A stretch of DNA of 37,603 bases from Gallionella sp. (GTDB lineage Bacteria; Pseudomonadota; Gammaproteobacteria; Burkholderiales; Gallionellaceae): NCBI GenBank assembly GCA_028688275.1, contig JAQTYN010000033.1:1-37603 (forward strand). Direction: 5' to 3'. Position 1 is the first letter of the stretch. Every line of letters starts with the position of its first letter. A program made the translations under genes and the position numbers. The notes beneath the pieces are model-generated. The model was not told the DNA's origin. It did no database searches and was given only the letters and a program-made list of their open reading frames with translations. Positions 8,066-16,522 of the stretch are shown piece by piece.

Positions 8066-9460
8066 ATGGCAATTAACACGCAATTAGACTTGGATTTAGA
8101 ACTGATTCGTCGGCTAGACAAAAATGGTCCTCGTTATACTTCCTATCCCACGGCGGATCGTTTTACTGACGCGTTTAATGCGGAAAGATATCAACAATGG
8201 GTTGCCAAGCGGGAAACAGATGGCGGTGTCGCCCGTCCGCTGTCTTTGTATATCCACATTCCTTTTTGTAATACGCTGTGTTTTTATTGCGCGTGCAACA
8301 AAGTCATCACCAAAGATCGCAGCAAATCCGCCGAATATGTCCGTTATTTGTTAAAAGAAATGGCGATGCAGGCAGACATGTTGGGCAAAGGGCAAGTCAT
8401 TGAACAATTGCATTTTGGTGGCGGTACCCCGACTTTCTTGAGCGATGACGAAATTCGTGCGGTAATGGCGGGCATACGGGAACACTTCAAACTGGTGGAA
8501 GACGGTGAGTATTCCATCGAAATTGACCCCCGCAAGGTGACTGATGAAACCATCGCCTTGTTAGGTTCGGCGGGATTCAATCGCATCAGTATTGGTGTGC
8601 AGGATTTTGACGACGAAGTACAACGCGCCGTCAATCGTATCCAAAGCGAGGCAGAAACCCTCGGTATTATCCACGCGGCACGCGCCAATGGCTTTAAATC
8701 GGTCAGCATCGACCTGATTTATGGCCTACCCAAGCAAACGCTAGAAGGCTTTGGTACCACGCTAGATCGCGTCATTGCTGCCAATCCAGATCGCTTGTCG
8801 ATTTACAACTACGCCCACATGCCCACCTTGTTTATGCCGCAACGCCGCATCCATGAGGCAGACCTGCCTGCGCCGCAAGTCAAGCTGGACATCCTTGGCA
8901 TGGCGGTGAAAAAACTCACCGATGCAGGTTATGTGTATATCGGCATGGATCACTTCGCCAAACCCGAAGATGAGCTGGCGGTGGCACAACGTCAAGGTCG
9001 CTTGCATCGCAACTTCCAAGGCTATTCCACTCACTCTGATTGTGACTTAATCGCCTTGGGCGTCAGCGCGATTGGTAAAGTGGGTGCTACCTACAGCCAG
9101 AACTTCCGTGACTTGGAAAAATACTATGGCGCGTTGGACGGCGATCAACTACCGATTATGCGTGGCATGGAATTGAATGACGACGACCGAGTGCGCCGTG
9201 AGATTATTCAAGACTTGATGTGTCACTTTGAACTGACCAAAGCACGTTTAAATGCCGAGTTCAACATAGACTTCGACAGCTACTTTGCGACTGAATTAAC
9301 GGAATTGCACGAGTATGAACTCGAAGGATTGTTAGTGCTTACTGCGGATAAAATCACTGTCACACCTAAAGGACGGATGTTGATTCGCAATATCTGCATG
9401 ATATTCGACCACTATTTGCGCACTCGCCAAAAGACCTCAAACTACTCCAAAGTGATTTAG
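8066..9460 (+). CDS. hemN: oxygen-independent coproporphyrinogen III oxidase HemN
   Basis: Radical-SAM enzyme that decarboxylates coproporphyrinogen III to protoporphyrinogen IX without oxygen, supplying haem under microaerobic or anaerobic conditions. The cluster motif C-x3-C-x2-C is at Cys68, Cys72 and Cys75, with the extra Cys77 typical of HemN. It follows the YIHIPFC strand. The GPRYTSYPTADRF N-terminal motif separates true HemN from HemW-type proteins. GGGTPTFL and the C-terminal HemN domain are present. 464 residues is the expected length. Its place next to the cco maturation genes matches many proteobacterial loci where haem for the cbb3 oxidase is made locally. The ATG lacks an obvious Shine-Dalgarno sequence, but the protein start aligns with the family. 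Confidence 0.96.
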   Translation: MAINTQLDLDLELIRRLDKNGPRYTSYPTADRFTDAFNAERYQQWVAKRETDGGVARPLSLYIHIPFCNTLCFYCACNKVITKDRSKSAEYVRYLLKEMAMQADMLGKGQVIEQLHFGGGTPTFLSDDEIRAVMAGIREHFKLVEDGEYSIEIDPRKVTDETIALLGSAGFNRISIGVQDFDDEVQRAVNRIQSEAETLGIIHAARANGFKSVSIDLIYGLPKQTLEGFGTTLDRVIAANPDRLSIYNYAHMPTLFMPQRRIHEADLPAPQVKLDILGMAVKKLTDAGYVYIGMDHFAKPEDELAVAQRQGRLHRNFQGYSTHSDCDLIALGVSAIGKVGATYSQNFRDLEKYYGALDGDQLPIMRGMELNDDDRVRREIIQDLMCHFELTKARLNAEFNIDFDSYFATELTELHEYELEGLLVLTADKITVTPKGRMLIRNICMIFDHYLRTRQKTSNYSKVI

Positions 9461-9515
9461 GGGCGTACCCTTCCACACTCACTTCACGTAACTAATAGAG
9501 TGGCGGACACTATCG

Positions 9516-9553
9516 CCCCTCGTCCACCTGTGGGAGAGGGGCAGGGGAGAGGG
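9516..9553 (+). repeat. GC-rich palindromic intergenic element, copy 1
   Basis: The block begins CCCCTCG, passes through GGGAGAGGGGCAGGGG and ends GAGGG. Its arms (CCCCTC / GAGGGG) can fold back. Nearly the same sequence occurs in frame inside the helicase gene at 25376-25420. It belongs to the widespread repeat class whose translation gives CPSPKGRG-like peptides. It lies about 100 bases upstream of the KAP gene. Confidence 0.75.
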
Positions 9554-9650
9554 AATACACGCTGAGCGAGTCGATCATGAATGGACTGATTTCCCCCATG
9601 TGGCGGTTTTTTGTTTAGAATTCGCCGCCTATTCCAAGCCTATTCCTACC

Positions 9651-9742
9651 ATGTCCACACCTAAACCGCACAATGATTTGCCCACCCTAGCGGATAAGCT
9701 GGCGTGGAAAGAAGAGCTGGCACGCTTGGTCAGCGCATTCAG
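9651..9742 (+). pseudogene. out-of-frame N-terminus of the KAP NTPase
   Basis: An ATG at 9651 opens a frame giving MSTPKPHNDLPTLADKL and continuing WKEELARLVSAF, which looks like the expected N-terminal helix of a KAP NTPase. After about 9740 this frame degenerates, and the next frame (+2) carries the expected continuation QDCHTPHVLGIHGDWGSGKT. One extra base near 9739 would join them. Either the gene has a single-base deletion or the sequence has an error here. No ribosome binding site is obvious before 9651. Confidence 0.65.
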
Positions 9743-11056
9743 GATTGCCATACGCCCCACGTGCTGGGTATACATGGCGATTGGGGCAGTGGCAAAACCA
9801 GCTTTATGCGGCAATTGCAAAGAAAGTTAGGCGGAAAAATGCCTAATGATGCGTCCGTTGTTGATTTCAACGCCAATGGCTCACCTGTCAAACCTGAACA
9901 ATATCAGCCCACGCAAGAAGAAAAGCAACGTCAGAAAGAAATCATTACCATTTGGTTTGACGCATGGCGTTATCAAAATGAACCTGTCCCAGTGGTCGCC
10001 TTGCTGCATGAAATGCGGCGGCAAATGGCAGGATGGGCAGCTCTGAAAAAGCAGTCAAAAAAGTTAGGGGAAATCACTATTCGGTATTTGCTGAATGGAC
10101 TTTCAGACGCAGCCAATACCATCAGTTTAGAGGGCATACCCAGCACCGAGAAAATTGAAAAAATCGGTAATGATTGGGAAACGGAGCATTACGCAGTGGA
10201 TTTGGCAAGCGATACCATCCGCAGTCATTTGCAGAAAACCATCCAAACGCTATTGCCCAGTAAGGATGCTCGCGTCGTGGTATTTATTGACGACCTTGAT
10301 CGTTGTAATCCCAAAGCCGCGTTTCGTTTGCTGGAAGGGCTGAAAATTTATCTCAGCATACCCAGCTGCGTGTTCGTTTTAGGGATGAATGAACGGATTT
10401 TGGTGGATGCGATTCGGAAGGAGGTTTCCGCGCCGAAAGATACGCCCACCGAAGAGTTGCGGCTGCGCGCCGCGCATTATTTGGAAAAAATCTGTACCGA
10501 TTTTTACCGCTTGCCTTTGCCTACCGATACGGCTGTATTGTTGGGGCAATGGATAGAAAAAACCGAGCAGCGCAACGCACTGACTGCCGCGCTGGGTAAG
10601 ACAATTTGTTTGCCGCCCAATCCGCGTCGCTTAAAAGCCTTGGCGAATCAATGGTCACGCTTTGCGAGCTACGTCGATTTCCCTCAACCTGACCAACCAA
10701 AAGCACAAGAAATTTGGGCTGTACGTGTATTGATTGCCGCATACATACATCAATTCCATCGAGACTTGTGGGAGCGTTGGCATTTCACGCCAGACTTTAT
10801 TCGCGAGGTAAAGGCGTGGTGCAATGGAGAGCACAATCTCGATGTCGAAGGCAAGCCCAAAGCCCCACTTAAATGGACAGCTGGATTGAAATTGACACAA
10901 AACAAACAAGCTGAAATGTGGCAAACGGACTTCCCCAACCCTGGCGACATTGATATTTTCTGGGTAGATGGGCTAATTCGTGATTATCGCGATGACTTAT
11001 TCCCACAGGACTTTATTAAACTGCTGCAAGGAAAAATAGCTGGGAGTGCGTTATGA
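9704..11056 (+). CDS. KAP-family P-loop NTPase
   Basis: KAP NTPases are STAND-related ATPases, several of which occur in antiphage loci. In the open frame from the GTG at 9704, Walker A is GDWGSGKTS (residues about 25-33), followed by the family motif WFDAWRYQNEP and Walker B FIDDLDRC near residue 194. A sensor region LGMNERILVDAIR comes next, and the C-terminal half is rich in Trp and charged residues. No membrane helices interrupt the P-loop domain, so this is a soluble KAP. The true N-terminus probably begins at 9651 in another frame (see that entry). If so the gene is frameshifted, and only the GTG start would give an intact core. Its stop overlaps the ATG of the NACHT gene (ATGA at 11053), implying translational coupling and a shared function. 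Confidence 0.85.
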   Translation: MERRAGTLGQRIQDCHTPHVLGIHGDWGSGKTSFMRQLQRKLGGKMPNDASVVDFNANGSPVKPEQYQPTQEEKQRQKEIITIWFDAWRYQNEPVPVVALLHEMRRQMAGWAALKKQSKKLGEITIRYLLNGLSDAANTISLEGIPSTEKIEKIGNDWETEHYAVDLASDTIRSHLQKTIQTLLPSKDARVVVFIDDLDRCNPKAAFRLLEGLKIYLSIPSCVFVLGMNERILVDAIRKEVSAPKDTPTEELRLRAAHYLEKICTDFYRLPLPTDTAVLLGQWIEKTEQRNALTAALGKTICLPPNPRRLKALANQWSRFASYVDFPQPDQPKAQEIWAVRVLIAAYIHQFHRDLWERWHFTPDFIREVKAWCNGEHNLDVEGKPKAPLKWTAGLKLTQNKQAEMWQTDFPNPGDIDIFWVDGLIRDYRDDLFPQDFIKLLQGKIAGSAL

Positions 11057-13395
11057 GTATGGACGGTTTGAGCGGGCTAATGAGAGACGGCAAAGCGTCC
11101 GCTTCTCTCCCCAAACTTTGGAGTGATTCTTGCCTACGCCCCTACTTAGGCGAAATCAACCGTCGTCACGGCATTATCGAAACCTTGGCGATGCCATCCA
11201 TGCACGACTTGCCGCCGTCTCGCATTGAAACATTATTTGTCTCGCCCTTGTTGGCGGAAAGTTCCGTCAATGCAGAAAGTGACCCTGAAACTTGGCCGTC
11301 AGGTTTAGGGCTGTTTCAAGCCTTGGAGGTGCATCCGCGCTTAGTGGTGTTGGGTGACCCTGGTGGCGGTAAAACCACCTTGAGCAATTGGTTGGCGTGG
11401 CGATTGTCGGCGGGCTTGACCGTCCCTTTGCCAGAAGTCTTGACCGATCGCATCCCCTTGCCTTGCGTGCTGCGCGATATGTCGTCGGATTTATTTGCCG
11501 ACGCGCCCACGGTGTCGGATTTGGCGGTTAAAATTGCCCTGCACTTATTGGGCGATAAAGCCGATGCCGCGCTGATGGACAGTTTACAAGCGCGTGTGGC
11601 AGCGGGACAGTATGTGCTGATTTTGGATGGTGTGGATGAAGTCGCCGTCAGCCATCGCAAAGTCATTGCGGATTGGATGCGGCAGGCGCATGAGCAAAAC
11701 GCTTGCGTGTTGGCGACTTCGCGCATTGTGGGGTATGAAGACTGGGTGATAGACCAGCCAATGAAAGAGCTGCGCAAAATAAGCAGTGATGATTTGCATG
11801 AGCAAGTGAGGCTTACACTGGACGTAGAAATAGCTCGGTTAATTGAAGGTAATAAAGATGCATTTACTCAGTACTGGGCAGTCCGCCGCTATCTCTTGCC
11901 CTTCGATCCGCAACGCATCGCCGCTTTTGCCGAAAATTGGTATCGCCAACGTTGCGGCACGGAGCAGGAAGCGCGGCAAAAAACCAATGATTTACTCACT
12001 GCAATTGCGCAATCCGACACCACGCGGCAATTGGCGCGCACCCCGAATTTGCTCAGTATGATGGCAATCGTGCACCGCGAGCGTGCCCATTTACCCGACG
12101 GTAAAGCCTTGTTGTACGAAGAAATCGCCAACGCCTATATCAACACCATCGACCAGCAACGCAAAATTTTGCCCAACGATGCACTTGCTCCTTATGCGTG
12201 GAAAGCCCGCAAAAGCTGGTTGGCGTACATCGCCTTTCAAATGCAGCGACTGCGGAGCAACAACGAAAAAGACGCGGGCGTATTGGTGACGGAGCAAGAG
12301 GTTTTGGATTGGTTAAGCGCAGCGATGCGTCTATCTGGCGTGGCGCAACCCGAAGCCACCGCACAAGAGTATTTGCGGTGGGTTGCCCGCCGCAGCGGAT
12401 TGTTATTGCCACGTGGTGCAAGTCGCTATGCCTTTGTTCACCTGAGTTTTCAAGAGTATTTCTGCGCCTGCCACTTAGCCACTCGCATTGTCAGCCCTTC
12501 TTTTATTAAAGACAAACTCAAAGAGGACGAACCTGTTACTAAAGCAGCTCTCGCGGACTGGGCAAAATCCACTGTCTGGCGCGAAACACTGGTCAATCTA
12601 TTTGAGCTAATTTCCGCCGAGCAAGATGTGGATTGGATTGAGGATTTAACGGAAATTTTATTCGGTGGAATTGAGGAGGAAGTTGAGTTCGCTGTATTTG
12701 ATGGGCGTGCAGAATTGGCGGCACGGCTCATTCTTGACTCACATATTCGATTGAGTGCGGAATGGGAAGATATCCTCGCATATCGCTGCCGCAATCTTAC
12801 ACTGAGGTGGAGTAGGGGCGTTGTTTGGGATGTAATCGTGGCGCACGGTTATGCTGCTGAATTGAGCGACACATTGAACCCTAGCGAAAAACTACGCACG
12901 GTATGTGCATTTAACTCTACGTTCAGTGATTTAACCCCCCTGACGCAGTGCAGAGCATTGCGGAATCTCGAACTAATCAACATGACTGTTTCTGACTTGA
13001 GTCCATTGGTGGAGTTAAGCGCTTTGCGGTCTCTAAATCTCTCTGGAACAGCAGTTTCTGACCTGCGTCCACTAGCGAGACTGGAAAATTTGATTTCTCT
13101 TCAACTTGATGGGACAGCAGTTTCTGACCTAACACCATTGACGAAATTAATTAATTTGCAGTATCTCACCCTTTCAAGTACAGCAGCATCCGATCTGACT
13201 CCATTGGCTAGATTGAGCCATTTGTTTATGCTTGACCTTAGAGAAACCCCAGTATTGGATGTTAGTCCTCTGGCTGAATTAACAAACCTGCACATCCTTG
13301 TACTTGATCATACATATGTAACGGATGTCAGCGCGCTAGCTCACTTAACCCAACTTAAAATCGTCGGACTCCCCGAGCAATCTTCAAAAACTTAA
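11053..13395 (+). CDS. NACHT NTPase with C-terminal leucine-rich repeats (bacterial NLR-like)
   Basis: 780-residue protein with the layout of bacterial NLR-like immune sensors. A short N-terminal region of unknown fold precedes a NACHT NTPase with Walker A GDPGGGKTT (from residue 101) and Walker B LILDGVDEVA (about 190-199). The helical part includes FVHLSFQEYFCA near residue 461, a typical NACHT winged-helix/HD motif. The C-terminus (residues 622-775) is seven leucine-rich repeats of exactly 22 residues with consensus TaVSDLxPLaxLxxLxxLxLxx. No clear effector domain (nuclease, TIR or membrane) is visible at the N-terminus, so the effector may be the coupled KAP protein or act in trans. Bacterial NACHT proteins are known antiphage proteins. 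That role here is inference. The last few codons coincide with a stretch resembling the trmB leader. Confidence 0.88.
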   Translation: MSMDGLSGLMRDGKASASLPKLWSDSCLRPYLGEINRRHGIIETLAMPSMHDLPPSRIETLFVSPLLAESSVNAESDPETWPSGLGLFQALEVHPRLVVLGDPGGGKTTLSNWLAWRLSAGLTVPLPEVLTDRIPLPCVLRDMSSDLFADAPTVSDLAVKIALHLLGDKADAALMDSLQARVAAGQYVLILDGVDEVAVSHRKVIADWMRQAHEQNACVLATSRIVGYEDWVIDQPMKELRKISSDDLHEQVRLTLDVEIARLIEGNKDAFTQYWAVRRYLLPFDPQRIAAFAENWYRQRCGTEQEARQKTNDLLTAIAQSDTTRQLARTPNLLSMMAIVHRERAHLPDGKALLYEEIANAYINTIDQQRKILPNDALAPYAWKARKSWLAYIAFQMQRLRSNNEKDAGVLVTEQEVLDWLSAAMRLSGVAQPEATAQEYLRWVARRSGLLLPRGASRYAFVHLSFQEYFCACHLATRIVSPSFIKDKLKEDEPVTKAALADWAKSTVWRETLVNLFELISAEQDVDWIEDLTEILFGGIEEEVEFAVFDGRAELAARLILDSHIRLSAEWEDILAYRCRNLTLRWSRGVVWDVIVAHGYAAELSDTLNPSEKLRTVCAFNSTFSDLTPLTQCRALRNLELINMTVSDLSPLVELSALRSLNLSGTAVSDLRPLARLENLISLQLDGTAVSDLTPLTKLINLQYLTLSSTAASDLTPLARLSHLFMLDLRETPVLDVSPLAELTNLHILVLDHTYVTDVSALAHLTQLKIVGLPEQSSKT

Positions 13396-13398
13396 ACC

Positions 13399-13600
13399 AT
13401 GACAGCATCAACCATCCCCGAACACCGCCTTATCCGCAGTTATTTGTGCCGATTAGGGCGGGTTTCGTCTGCGCAGCAGCGCGCTTGTGAGACTTTTGCC
13501 GTAGTTTGGCATCGCTTAGCAAGCCGCTAGGCTTGACCTTGCAGCCGCCTTTGCCCGTCCCGCACCGAAATTTTAGCAATTGCGTTCGGTAGGCGCATCT
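13399..13600 (+). pseudogene. decayed copy of the 5' end of trmB
   Basis: From the ATG at 13399 the DNA aligns with the start of trmB (14476) for about 200 bases, including about 25 bases upstream (cTTCAAAaACTTAAAcC). Translation begins MTASTIPEHRLIRSYLCRLG, then [13 protein letters not shown], against [20 protein letters not shown], then [13 protein letters not shown] in trmB. Small deletions then put it out of frame, and it stops after about 43 codons. Similarity ends near the position equivalent to the SAM-binding loop. It cannot encode a working methyltransferase. The copy lies just after the NACHT gene, and the toxin-antitoxin module sits between it and intact trmB. Confidence 0.9.
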
Positions 13601-13623
13601 TGCACAACCCTCTTTTCAAAAAC

Positions 13624-13651
13624 TTGACTTCTCCCAAGAACAAAATATACT
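13624..13651 (+). promoter_or_regulatory. promoter of the RHH/RelE toxin-antitoxin operon
   Basis: TTGACT, 16-base spacer, TATACT: a near-consensus sigma-70 promoter with an expected start near 13658, just upstream of the antitoxin. Antitoxins of this kind usually bind their own promoter. Confidence 0.7.
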
Positions 13652-13684
13652 TCTCCGCACATTTTGACTACCTTTAACTACGCG

Positions 13685-13999
13685 ATGAAGACACCTACCA
13701 CGAGTCATTCAGCACATCGGAAAGTCACTCCATTGTCTATCCGTATTGACGAAGGCAAAAAAGATCAACTGGCATGGATCGCGCAAAAACAAGACCGCTC
13801 GGTACATTACGTGTTGTTGCAAGCCGTTTCAGAGTACATCAGCAAAGAAACTAAGCGGATTGAGTTTTATGAAGCTGCGATGCAAGCCAGTCAGCAGTAT
13901 GCAGAAACAGGCTTGCATACCACTCAGGATGAAGTCGAGGCATGGGTAAATAGTTTGGGCACGCCGAATGAACTTCAACCGCCCGTATGCCACAAATAG
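13685..13999 (+). CDS. ribbon-helix-helix (CopG-type) antitoxin
   Basis: Antitoxin of a type II toxin-antitoxin pair, expected to neutralise the downstream toxin and repress the operon. The ribbon-helix-helix DNA-binding region is V-T-P-L-S-I-R-I-D followed by two helices, with KKDQLAWIAQKQDRSVHYVL. The C-terminal third (from about EAAMQASQQYAE) is helical and typical of the toxin-wrapping segment. I chose the ATG at 13685. A TTG at 13664 in frame would add seven residues and is closer to the predicted transcription start. Neither has a strong ribosome binding site. The gene overlaps the toxin by 13 bases (13987-13999), the classic coupled arrangement. Confidence 0.82.
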   Translation: MKTPTTSHSAHRKVTPLSIRIDEGKKDQLAWIAQKQDRSVHYVLLQAVSEYISKETKRIEFYEAAMQASQQYAETGLHTTQDEVEAWVNSLGTPNELQPPVCHK

Positions 14000-14322
14000 T
14001 TTATTCCCAACTTGCCAACAGCGATCTCGTGCGTTTGGCGCATTTTGCGCTGTCTATCAGCCCTGACAAGGTAGAAAAATCTCTGAAAGCAATCACGCTA
14101 GGCATTAGCCGACTCAAAGATTTTCCAGAAATTGCTGCACCGTCGAAAATTGAAAAGTACCAAAACTTGCGGGAGCTTTTCATCCCTTTTGGCAAAAATG
14201 GCTACTGTGTACTCTATGAGTACCACCCTCAAAGCGATACTGTTTTAATCAACGCCATCCGTCATTCGCTAGAATGCGGGTATGCTGAAAAGTCCGAAGC
14301 GTCTGAACCACAGGGATTTTAG
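13987..14322 (+). CDS. RelE/ParE-family toxin
   Basis: 111-residue RelE/ParE-superfamily toxin. The fold signature is seen in the N-terminal helices (SQLANSDLVRLAHF) and in the C-terminal strands YCVLYEY and then TVLINAIRHSLECGY, which match the conserved end of ParE-type toxins. ParE proteins poison gyrase and RelE proteins cut mRNA on ribosomes, and the sequence alone does not decide between them. Its start overlaps the antitoxin end. The last codons after GY (residues about 99-111, EKSEASEPQGF) look like an added tail, and the stop lies in a long inverted repeat, so the original 3' end may have been replaced. Confidence 0.82.
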   Translation: MPQIVYSQLANSDLVRLAHFALSISPDKVEKSLKAITLGISRLKDFPEIAAPSKIEKYQNLRELFIPFGKNGYCVLYEYHPQSDTVLINAIRHSLECGYAEKSEASEPQGF

Positions 14323-14380
14323 TCAGCGATCGCGCATAAAAGTACCGCAATGATGAGATTGGGGTCGCTGCTAAAAATCC
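14314..14380. repeat. imperfect 16-bp inverted repeat at the toxin 3' end
   Basis: GGATTTTAGTCAGCGA and TCGCTGCTAAAAATCC are near-perfect reverse complements separated by 35 bases. The left arm contains the toxin stop codon. There is no T tract, so it may be an element end or an RNA hairpin rather than a terminator. A smaller hairpin (GGTACG / CGTACC) follows at 14395-14413. The remaining bases up to trmB hold no gene. Confidence 0.7.
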
Positions 14381-14475
14381 AAAATATGATCGTGGGTACG
14401 ACAGATTCGTACCATTGCGCCACGCTGGGTGCAATCCACTCACATTTTTCTCGAACAACTTCAAAGACTTAAATC

Positions 14476-15165
14476 ATGACCGAATCAATTACCTCCGAAC
14501 ACCCCCACATCCGCAGCTTTGTGCGCCGCCAAGGGCGGGTTTCGCCTGCTCAGCAACGGGCTTGTGAGACTTTATTGCCGCAGTTTGGCATTGCTTATCA
14601 AGCCAATAGACTCGACCTCGAAACCACCTTTTCCCGCCCCGCCCCTAAAATTTTAGAAATTGGGTTTGGGATGGGCGATAGCACCGCGACCATTGCTGCC
14701 GCGCATCCTGAGTTGGATTATTTGTGTTTGGAAGTGCATACCCCTGGGGTGGGCAATTTGCTCAAGCTGATCGACAGCGAGCAACTCACCAACATTCGTA
14801 TTATTCAGCACGATGCGGTGGAGGTGATACGCGATATGTTGGACGACGGCAGTTTGGACGGCATCCACATTTTCTTCCCAGACCCGTGGCACAAGGCGCG
14901 CCACAACAAACGTCGGTTGATTCAGTCACCGTTTATCGCGCAACTGGTGCAAAAGCTGAAAGTCGGCGGCTATATTCACGTCGCGACCGATTGGGAAGAT
15001 TATGCGGTGCAAGTGCTGGCGGTGTTGTCCGCCGAACCGCTGTTAAAGAACACCTGCACCGACTACGCCCCCCGCCCTGAATATCGCCCGCTGACCAAGT
15101 TTGAAAAACGCGGATTGAATCTAGGGCATGGCGTATGGGATTTGGTGTTTGTTAGGGCGAGTTAA
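14476..15165 (+). CDS. trmB: tRNA (guanosine(46)-N7)-methyltransferase TrmB
   Basis: SAM-dependent enzyme that makes m7G46 in the tRNA variable loop. 229 residues, the usual length. The N-terminus has [16 protein letters not shown], typical of proteobacterial TrmB. The SAM-binding loop is [10 protein letters not shown] (about residue 57), and the signature [15 protein letters not shown] is complete. The ATG at 14476 lacks a clear ribosome binding site, and the upstream sequence is duplicated at the pseudogene copy. Its TAA stop is shared with the first bases of a MITE-like repeat. Confidence 0.95.
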   Translation: MTESITSEHPHIRSFVRRQGRVSPAQQRACETLLPQFGIAYQANRLDLETTFSRPAPKILEIGFGMGDSTATIAAAHPELDYLCLEVHTPGVGNLLKLIDSEQLTNIRIIQHDAVEVIRDMLDDGSLDGIHIFFPDPWHKARHNKRRLIQSPFIAQLVQKLKVGGYIHVATDWEDYAVQVLAVLSAEPLLKNTCTDYAPRPEYRPLTKFEKRGLNLGHGVWDLVFVRAS

Positions 15166-15314
15166 GGAGGCACTGATTAAATCTTCCGTTCTTGGTGAGC
15201 TTGTCGAGTTATGAACGGAATATTTGATGAAATCAAAGCATTAAACCCGCTTGCCCTTCGTTCGTTCGCCAAGCTCACGACTCAGGGAGAGCGGATTTAA
15301 TCAGCACCTCCTTA
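15163..15314 (+). repeat. MITE-like double-hairpin repeat, copy 1
   Basis: Terminal inverted repeats TAAGGAGGcactgattaaat and its complement bound about 150 bases. Inside are two imperfect palindromes built on the GAGCTTGTCGA core. This is the most diverged of five copies (the others are at 20361, 22079, 32626 and 36047). It begins on the trmB stop codon. Confidence 0.85.
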
Positions 15315-15681
15315 GCTTACGCTCAGAGCTTGAGCCAAATTCTGATTTGACTAATTGGTGTCTCAACACGGCAGGAGTGCTTCTCCGCCGAGGGGTGTTA
15401 GAACACACCGATAGAGGGGGAGAGGTATGACGGGGCAAGATGCTTGACAAATCACGCGGGAAGCGTTTGGCTTTGTGCATCGGGTCAATCTACGCGCTAT
15501 TTCACGACAACTATCGTACATACAACAGTACCCATAAATGATAAAGTTATGATGCTGGTATGACTCTTCTCCAGCGTTAAGTTGTTCTTTCTGCCATAAC
15601 GAGATGGAACAAGCTGCGATGCCTCAATCTACCCAATTAAAGCGTTACTTCACATCCTACAATCTTGAAAAGGTGACCAAC
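15315..15681. other. intergenic region without a recognised gene
   Basis: Between the repeat and the next start I see no plausible ORF, terminator or clear promoter. A C/G-rich stretch at 15380-15435 can form short hairpins. An ATG at 15604 is in frame with the next gene but lacks a ribosome binding site and would place 26 non-hydrophobic residues before the signal peptide. Confidence 0.5.
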
Positions 15682-16449
15682 ATGCTGATTTCATTCTCTC
15701 TGCTGTCTCGTTTCACTTCCGCAGCACCACGTGCACTTGCATTGACGGGGCTGCTCGTTGCTAGTTTGACTTCGTCCCTCGCATGGGCAGAACAGGCACC
15801 ATCAGGCTACACGTACTGCGCCCGTGAAAACGAGCGTTGCCACTTCCAAGGCACTAGGGATGTCGCATATGGTGCAAATGGACAATTCGCTTACCGCGAC
15901 GGGTTGCGCGATGGTGTGGATTGCACCAATGGCGTGTTCGGTGACCCGATAAATGGCACAGTGAAAAGTTGCTACATCAAAATAAGCTATACCGCCCCGC
16001 CTTCCACGGGTGCACCATCAGGCTACACGTACTGCGCCCGTGAAAACGAGCGTTGCCACTTCCAAGGCACTAGGGATGTCGCATATGGCGCAAATGGACA
16101 ATTCGCTTACCGCGATGGGTTGCGCGATGGCGTGGATTGCACCAATGGCGTGTTCGGTGACCCGATAAATGGCACAGTGAAAAGTTGCTACATCAAAATA
16201 AGCTACACTGCCCCGCCTTCCACGGGTGCGCCATCAGGCTACACATACTGCGCCCGTGAAAACGAGCGTTGTCACTTCCAAGGTAGCAGGGATGTCGCAT
16301 ATGGCGCAAATGGACAATTCGCTTACCGCGACGGGTTGCGCGATGGTGTGGATTGCACCAATGGCGTGTTCGGTGACCCGATATATGGCACAGTGAAAAG
16401 TTGCTATGTCCGCAGCTCCGATCACCATAATCGCCACAAAAACGACTAA
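15682..16449 (+). CDS. secreted protein of three near-identical 72-residue Cys repeats
   Basis: 255-residue exported protein. The ATG at 15682 has an AAAGGTG site and gives a clean signal peptide ending SLAWA|EQ, so I prefer it to the in-frame ATG at 15604. The mature protein is three copies of a 72-residue unit: SGYTYCARENERCHFQG, then RDVAYGANGQFAYRDGLRDG, then DCTNGVFGDP and KSCY, joined by Pro/Thr linkers (APPSTGA). Each unit has four Cys, probably two disulfides. Units of this style (an extracellular C-E-C-G-R-D-YGA-C-FGDP pattern) are, as I recall, appended to secreted carbohydrate-active enzymes, so binding of a polysaccharide is possible. No catalytic domain is present. The C-terminus ends in a His/Lys-rich tail. 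Confidence 0.82.
   Translation: MLISFSLLSRFTSAAPRALALTGLLVASLTSSLAWAEQAPSGYTYCARENERCHFQGTRDVAYGANGQFAYRDGLRDGVDCTNGVFGDPINGTVKSCYIKISYTAPPSTGAPSGYTYCARENERCHFQGTRDVAYGANGQFAYRDGLRDGVDCTNGVFGDPINGTVKSCYIKISYTAPPSTGAPSGYTYCARENERCHFQGSRDVAYGANGQFAYRDGLRDGVDCTNGVFGDPIYGTVKSCYVRSSDHHNRHKND
15799..16437 (+). repeat. three tandem direct repeats, 216-bp period
   Basis: The coding DNA repeats every 216 bases (for example GGCTACAC at 15805, 16021 and 16237) with only a handful of differences, mostly silent. This indicates recent duplication or ongoing gene conversion within the secreted-protein gene. Confidence 0.93.
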
Positions 16450-16522
16450 TCCGCCGAAACAGTCGGATAGCGAACACCGCTAAGAAACTGTTAAAGCACG
16501 TCGCCACCGATGCACATAAGCA

